From positions 18,166,001 to 18,230,000 of the forward strand of contig CM049308.1 of the NCBI GenBank assembly GCA_026874595.1: DNA of 64,000 nucleotides, written 5' to 3'. The position numbers and the translations under genes were made by a program. This document shows positions 24,001-33,000 of the stretch, piece after piece. Below the pieces are notes generated by a model. That model did no database searches. It had not been told where the DNA came from and saw nothing but the letters and a program-made list of their open reading frames with translations. Origin of the DNA: Sipunculus nudus (taxonomy: Eukaryota; Annelida; Sipuncula; Golfingiida; Sipunculidae). Numbering within the stretch: the first letter of the stretch is position 1; each line of letters starts with the position of its first letter.

Positions 24001-27000
24001 ATAAACAGGCCATCTTCAGGTGACTGAGATTTTTTTTAGATCTTGCAGTATGATGGATAGAAAAGGGCCAAGCTATATCACACGTTCAAATATTCAATGT
24101 CCAAAGAGTAAAATCCAGTTAAAGAACCTATGTTAAATGTTAGAAGGGTCCTCATGAATGGATACATAGAAAATGTACAGTATTCCTCTCTTCCAAATGT
24201 TTCAAAAATTCCACACACTACGTTGATAAGAACTTCTGGCAGATGGTCTACCCACTATGAAGGTTGAAACTTGTAATAAACAAATATTACTGAAGATTTA
24301 TACAGGTTGTAGTTGCCTAGTTTGATGAGTTTTCTCCTCCATTAGTCAACTAAAACCAGCAATTAACCTCACTTTTCTACAGAATTTATGTGATTTTTTG
24401 CTTACTCTGCATACATATCAATGAACTGTAGGTTATTCCTGTTAAGAAAAGTTCTTGTTACACCTCTGTGGTGGGTGTATGAGCTTGTTCATTTACAAGC
24501 TGTAAGTAAGCCAGATACATGTGTAACTGTTGACAAACAGAAATGCCATGTAATCTTTAGTGGTTGGTTGAAAATGTGCAGCAGCTGACAGGTCACTATT
24601 TGCAAAATGCCCTTTGTAAATGTCTGGTTTGTCCAATTTTCACCAAGTGTCCATGTTGACTTTGTTTAGATGATTTTGGTGGCCCCCCACATGTTATTAA
24701 AATGTGGATGTAAACAAAACTGACAGCCTGTGTGCAGTGGATCAGCATTTTATGGCCTATTTTTATAAAGGTTCAAAGAATTATCTTCAGTTAATAGCCA
24801 TCAGTTATCTGATTAGGCCCCTTTAATGTTATAATAAGATTTGCTTTCTTGGTGAACAAGAGTGCTTCAAGGGAGCTAATACCTCTGCCATTGTTTGGAT
24901 AAGCATCCACATCAGCACTAAAATTTAAACAATATGCCAATTAAATGTAAGCCCATGTTCCACTCTTCCATAACATTTCATTGAAATTTAGTGAGAGCAT
25001 TTATTGATATTATGTGTATAAACAAAGTAGACAGGGGTGAACACATAACCTCCACAAACTTCTTTGGCTGGAGATAATATGACACAGAGAAAGAGGAAAA
25101 TCTACATGACTTGATTATATGAGACTCTTCAATACAAAAGGCTCTGGGCTACAGAACTGACATCTTTTATCCTGTAGGAATCCAACATTATTCTTTACCT
25201 AAAGGTATATGACCCTTAAATCCAAATCTTAAAAATTTCCATTACTACAGGGTGTTAAACAGCCATGTACATTTAAAATAGAACAATGGAAATGTATATT
25301 TTCTCCAGATTGTTGCTTTTTTGTTACTTTGCTTACAAAATAAATTTGTAGATTGCATCATTCATTTACTGCAACTGTTTATCTATAAAAATTAATCTTA
25401 TTGTAAAATAATAACAAGAGCACCACAAGGATGCATAATATGCCCATCGTATGTCTTTTGACCTCTGATCTCATTAAATATGCATAACTTTTGCCAAGAA
25501 TTTAAATCAGGTAAAAACACTTTTGGTAAAAACGTGTTCTTCATTAAATTCATGACACAACACCATCAAAGTCTGGTGACCTCATTAAATATGCATGAAT
25601 TTACCGGAACTCAAACTTTGGTTAGATATTATACTGGTTAAAATTTTTCTTGAGTTTCATAAATATGCATAGTATTCCTGATAAGTTATTGCTGTGACAC
25701 CAAAAAAAGTGTATGGATTTTAAATTGACAATATTGAGGTTTTTCCTTAATTTCTCAACTAAGTAACCCAACTATTCATAGGTCCAATGATTTCAAAATG
25801 TGCCCTGTTAACAGAAGCACCACCTGACAGATGACGGACAAAGGACCTTCCCTATAGCTCAGATGACTCCTAGTAATCTGAGCTAATCAGCTTTTCCACC
25901 GATACACTGGTAGAAACACATTTCCTGATGAACAGATGAACACACACACATAGACAAAGCCTTTAGGGTTACTTACCATGGACACTTTTAAATCTCCCAG
26001 CAGCTGCCAGAGGTCTCTGATGGTTGTCAGTCCCACCAAAGCAACAACAAAAAGGCCAACAAACTTAACCCTGCAAGAAAAGACAAGTGACCCATAGGTC
26101 ATGACACTGATGACAAGCATGACCTATAACATAATAAGCTGTTATTCACCACTTTCAGACACATTTTCATGAACTTAATCATGCATGATAGAAATTTTTT
26201 AATTTTGTTATATATCTGGAATAAAAAAATAGGGACAATAAGGCATGCAAGTTCATGTTTTTTAAATTTCCTTTTTCCATTCAAACTCTAGCATGTTCCA
26301 TGTTTTCCGATTCTATTTGATTCAGACTGACTGTCATGATGCACTGATGTACTCTCTTTAATGTATCAACAACAAGAAATTAGAAACTTATTCTGACTGA
26401 CAATGATATTTTACAAAATTTTTCTGACAATGTGAGTCAGCCTGATAGTTTTGTATATTCTAAAGAATTCACAAATTTTACATTACCTCTGAAGGTAAAG
26501 AATGTAGGTCAGTGAACAGCAATGATGGGTTTACCTTAAAGGCAACAAATCACCTATAAAGCCCGCTGAATTAACATGAAAAATAGCTTCTTCTGTTTAA
26601 AATAAATTTGTACCTGCCAAAATATTGACTTGAAACCATTTGCTTACTCCTGTATATTAGTGTTAAAAACAGTGGACTGGGCACAATCACAGGTGTCAAC
26701 ATAAACACAGGGCTTGTATTGCCTAGCTACAACACATGTCAGTCAGTAGATGCCGTGACTTACTTGGCCAAAAAAATGTGATTTCATGTTCCCGCTGGCT
26801 AAATCATTGCGTGTTGCAGCTCAAAATCTACCTCCAGTCACACAACCTTTTTAAGGTTAATTAACTGTATGAGAGGTACTGAGACCTTGAGCTGGGATGG
26901 TTTTGCTGGTAAACTTTTCCTTAAAGTAAAACTGACCAGACAGCTTGAAATAATGGGCATAAATTGCTCCTGATTGTGTCCCTTTTATATGAATTGTGCA

Positions 27001-30000
27001 TTACATGTAAACATGCTCAAAGGTGGTTTCCTTTATTTACAATGTCTAAATAATCATCCTATTTTGAGGAATGAACTCTCTGACTCCCTGAATATTTATC
27101 CATAAGTAAAGTATAGTGTGGTTGGCTTTATATTCACTCAGTTGAGCTTTCATGACTTTTTAAAAAGATTGTTTGCCACTCAAAAAGGTTTAATTTTTGC
27201 AGTGACAAGATTGACAGGTGTAAGACAATATCATCTAACAAAAATAACATCCAGAAGCTCATGGTTGTGAAGTAATTAGTACCTTAGTGCAGCTGCAAAA
27301 TTAGGATCAAAAGTATGATTTGACATATAAAGATATGTAATCATTTCTTTAAGGCACCATTTTCATACAAGCAAGGAAAATGAAATGTTTTGTTTAGGTT
27401 ATATTCATCATTTTTCTTTTACTACAAATTTCACAGATTTAAAACCATTGTGAATATTAAGCAAACCCTGTAACCATAGAGGAACTTACCCTACAGAGCA
27501 GGCCAGAAATGTCCCTGTCATCACCAACCAAAACCACCACAAAAAGCTGAACGACCTGAAACAATAAATCAAGTTGATTTACAGAGCTAGGCAAAATGTC
27601 TCAAAATACATGAAAAACCAATGATAAACCAATAGCTTCTGATGATATTCAATACACTATGTTATTGGTATAAGTGCATTATAAGGGGCTGATGTAAGGA
27701 GGCTAAAACAGAAAGTGAATCCACATGATTATGCAGAAAAGTGTGGGTTCAATGCATAATAGACAAGCAACTAGTGGGCCAACATTTTTATTTTTACTAT
27801 TATTTTTCACATTTCTGTCTGTGAATCCCCCATTTTTGTGCAAACATTTGGTATTTTTGTCAATGATATCATACATCACATCCAGGAAAATAAGTCATGA
27901 AGTGACTCTTATTTTTTACTGCATATTTCTGAATGATAAAACACTATTATATATTATTTACATTATTATATAGTAGAAACCTATTAGGCATCATATTCTA
28001 GCTGATCTATGTATTTTATGATGAACCAACACTTAATATATAATTGCGATGACGCTGCATACACATATCACATCGAGAAAAATAAGTCAAGAAAGGACGC
28101 TTTTTCCCCCATATAACTTATATGAATGATAAAATATTAACATATTATTAATAGTAAGGTATAATAGAAGCCTATTAGGCACTGATCCCACACTTTTTTA
28201 AAAGGAAAATGTGGGTCAGTTACCGTTCTAGCCTCCTGAAGTTCAGCCTCTATCATGCACTTATACTGTGCTTGCCTTTATATCGGGGGGGGGGGGGGGG
28301 GGGGTTGAATTTTCGTGGTTTTTGTATTTTTAAAAGTTTCACGGGTTCCTTTTTCTTGCTCTATCATTAGTCTAGTACCATATATCATTATCAAATATGA
28401 AACTATGAACTCTAATGACCAAATTATTTCATAAACCACAGATTTCAATATGATCTAGGTCTACTATTTCTCCAACCGGATACTGCATGTGTGAACAGTC
28501 ACTGATGGCTGAGCCGACACGTAAGGGAAGCATTGACTCCGCTGTTTGTAATTAGTTCAGGGCCAAGGTTCATTTAACTCATATTTATATTCAAAATTCA
28601 AGTCATCACTAGCCAATCAAACATTGTTTGCCAGTAGCAACGTTCACTCCTTTAGTGGCCTCGCAAATATACAACCAACCACAAAATTAATATGGGTCAT
28701 AGGACCTTTGACCTTACCTGTTCTTGAGGTTGGAGAATACAGCAGCACAGTACGTTGTAGCCATGATGAAGCACAGCAGGAACGGATCAAGCAGGATATA
28801 CTGAGACAGAGACAGCACACCAGTGTCTGTAACAGTCAGTGATAATAAATAAAGACAGACACCTGTGTCTGTAACAGTCAGTGATAATAAATAAAGACAG
28901 CACACTAGTTTCTGTAACAGTCCTGATCATTAATAAAAAGACATTATGAAATACAATAATAATGAATCAAGAAGTATATCTGATAAAGTTATGATAAATA
29001 AAGTGCGAAGCAAACACAGTTGAAATGGATAAAGCATGGAGAATACATCAGTTAAATTCTGTCTCGCCAGGTGGTGCCCATCAGTTTTTGACCATAATTA
29101 TGAAAAAGTCACATTTTGGTAAAATATGTGAACTCCATGCAATAAAGAATGGAACATTTGATTAAATTTTATTAAAAGTATACTTTGCAAAATTCTGGAT
29201 GTTTCCTCAAGAAGTGACAGTGTAGCATGACGTCTATGGCTGACAATATATTGTATCATATTTTTTGTACACTATACTCCAATCATCAAATCAACTTCTG
29301 TCAAAATATGTTCTTGACTTTGTCACCATATCATGACAGAAATAGCCTGTTTTCTCAGATACTGAATCAATTATTTCACTCAAATTTCATTTCAAGACAT
29401 GTTGATTTCCTTTAAAATGATTGCTTGAGAAACTGGTTGATTTGCTGACTGAGGTAATAATTCAGAATATTTAACTTGGTAAATAAATACTGCAAAAACC
29501 AATGGGCACCCCTTGTTGGGACAGACTATAGTAATAATAAAAAATGTCACATGAAACTGCAATTCTGAAGATTTCCTTTTCAGGACCTTAGACTGTATTC
29601 TATGAATATATATGAAAGTAACCATATTTCTGAAAACAAGAAACAATTTCATAACTGGTTTGATTTATCTTCCTCCCCCCACCCCCTTAAAAAAATTAAA
29701 ACTGGTTTGTTTGTGACTAAGACACAGGAAACTTTACATTTATTTAGTGAAATCACATGAAACCACATACTGTATTTGTCTTCGTATTTGTGGCCATTTC
29801 AAATTCACAATATTTTTGGTGGCTCTCTGACTGTGAAATTGAGCCACACAGTTTTAAATGTATATACCAGGCTATGATCATATATTTCAGAAGCTACTGA
29901 CAGTTGGCGACAGTTGAGATTAATTTTCAGCCACTTAGTGATGTCCATCGAGTCTGATGCATATACTTTAGTGATTCAGGGAGAATAACTGGCCCATTTA

Positions 30001-33000
30001 TAATAATTTTGGTTGGCTTAGATGCTAAAGCTGAGACCCTTTGCAGGGATGTGCTGACCCTGGCGGGCATGCCCAACACTTTTTCCTGCCACCCTGCACA
30101 TGACTGGAAAGTGTCAATGCTGGCCCGGGCAGTAATATTAAAAAATTCAGTGTATATGTGCCCAGCTAGGTGACATCCATTGCCTCTTCAAATGAATATT
30201 TAGTAGAAGATACTCTTTCACATTGTGCCATATTTAGTTATTATTAATGAATTAAATTTGCTACTTAAACTAGTGAATGTAGCCCCTAGGCTAGCGCCAC
30301 CTTGTAAATGTACAAAGGATTAATGCTGTCACTGCCAAAATCATGACACCCCAAACGATGTTTGATTGGCTAAAGATGACGTAAATGTTTGAAAATAACT
30401 GAAAGGTCACAGTTCATGATGAGGCCAAACTGCTGTCAAACAGTGGAATATGATGTTTGGCTTCAGATTTTAACTGCAAAAACTGAATACAATTCCTTAA
30501 TTCTTCCATTCATATGGAAGTAATTTGCAACATAAACGGCACTAAAATAATTCTGAGCACATCCCTGCCTTAGATCCTACAACAAGGGGGCTACCTAAAG
30601 GCGTCCCTTGTTGGTTGAGCAGGTGATTAATAAACAGGAGTATGATACCCTTATCAAGAAAGTTTCCATGAAAATTTTAAGACACGATTATGTAGTCACA
30701 GGTTGGTTTCTCACACCTTAATTACATGTGAGTTGTCATGACTGAGCCATGGTCCTGAACCAATCACAGCCAGCTGGGTCAATGCATCCTGCAGGTGTTG
30801 GCTCAGCCATTCGTGACTGTTTTGAACATGCCATATCCAGGCAGAAAAAAGTAGGCGTAAATAACAGAAAAGTGAAATCAGCAGTTTATGAAATAATTTG
30901 GTCACTACAGTTAATAGTTTCATATTTGTTAAATAAGATATACCACTAGACCAATGATAAAGTGTGGAAAAAAAACCTGTTGTAACACTGGGACCCACAC
31001 ACAGCACATGGTCCAGCTGACAGTGTGACAATTAGCTAAGGTCACCCCGGGTCAGCTTGCCAGCTATACTCATTAATCTGGCGGATGTCCCATCAGAGCT
31101 GGCCGGCCTGGCGCCTGTGTATAATGTATATCCACTTGACCAAGACAGGGCTGCTGGGGTATCAATGACAGGGAGGGGTTAGTTTAGATGGGAAAATTTA
31201 GTCTGGATTGAGCGTTGACTCCGTGTAGATGTACAAGTATGGAATAAAGGACATTGTGAGATTCTTTTGTTACAAGTTTACACTGTGAAACTTTAAAAAA
31301 TACAAAAACTGCGATAAAAGCAACCACAGTACCTAGTAATATAAAGGAAGCACCCAATGTGGCAGCTCGGCCACTTTTTGTCATCTCCATAATGGTGCCA
31401 TAGCTGAAAGGGATGATTGTAGTCCCAGCCATTGCACATATCTGAAATTACATATTTCAAAATAAATCATCACACATGCAGCCATACTGTTCTTGGTTTT
31501 TTTTAGAATTACCGACATATTACAAAAAGTTAGTTACACTGACATATTTAATCCAGAAAGGACATTTATAAAAACAGTGAGCAAAAAACTGCATAAAAAC
31601 TTAACTCTGTCATATGGACAGATGTTCACACTATTAAAGGAATAGGCACCAGATCAGTAGTTACTCATGGCCACAGCTTAAGGAGGCAGACACAATGCCA
31701 AACTTGGCCATGAATACATGACTTATCAGGAATTTATATTCAGATTTTAAGCCTAACTTGAGCTGTAATACAAGTCATATTGGGGACTGCACTGTAGTGG
31801 TCTACCATCATGTTGTACTGATATTGTGGTAAACAGCCCATGATCTTAACAATAGGCTAAACATGATGAATTAACACAAAAGAATATGTAAGAACTCATA
31901 ATCCAAACTGAAAATCTTTCTCTATGGTAACGAGTCATTTCCTGGATCACTTACAAGTGAGCTCTCAATCAGTACGCAACGAGAGCAGGTGTTGCATGTT
32001 TAAAGGGGCCCAATCACCTATCTGACCTTTATAAACTAAAGGTAATGCCTAGGAGATATCATAAAAATAGGCAGGAAAACATGGATATCACTGCACACAG
32101 GCTGTTTGTTTTGTTTATATCAAGGTGTTTATAATAAGGGGGGGGGGGGGGCGCCAAAATAATGAAAACAAATTCATCTAGGGCATCTGTGGGCAAATCA
32201 AATATGCCAGAGCATTGCAAATGGTGTTTTGCAACAGGTGACCATTCTACCTCCGCATATATGCAACCTACCACCTTGGGTTACAAGTTTTTCCATTTTG
32301 TCAACAAAACAGTGTTTACAAACACATTTTGATAAACAAGGTCATACATCTTTCACAGAGACATTATAAGAATTACCCTTAGATCATTAATATATACACA
32401 GAGGAAACCAGAAATCACATAAATTCTTTTTCAAAAGGTAGGTGAATGGGCACATTTAAAATTTGGAGTTGGATGCACAATCCAATATAATGCACTCATT
32501 AGTCTGATTACAATTCTTAGCCCGATGTCCACCCTGGTGGTCAGATCCAAAGAATCTTGCTATTCAAAGCAGCATTTAAAACAAAAAGATCTGAAATGAC
32601 TGCAGTGTATACCTGCTGTATGAGGAGCAAAATCACATTTTGAAGCACATGCTGGTTTTAAACCAAGGACCATCTCCTATTTGTCCAGCAAATTAATCAC
32701 TAGGGCTGAAAGGAGTACTCGAATCAGGATTAATATTTACCCAGTACTCCAGCTCAAATTTGGACTCGAGCACTTTTGTGTGGGAAGAGAAAACTTGGTA
32801 TAGTTAACTTGGCAGTACCTGTTACTCTTGAGTTAATGTTATACAAAATATCATACTGTACAGTTTATTTTTTAAGGGACTTACTTTTATGAAGTATATG
32901 CTTTTGAATGGATTTTTCTACTCTGTTTAATTTTAGTTTATACATCTATTCCTATGATGGGATAAAGTAAAGCCTTCAAAAAGTCAAATTTATGCAAATT

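Noticed and set aside
30711-31031. 106-codon minus-strand frame as a gene
   Set aside because: It lies in a POMT2 intron with no family motif and no splice or start context.
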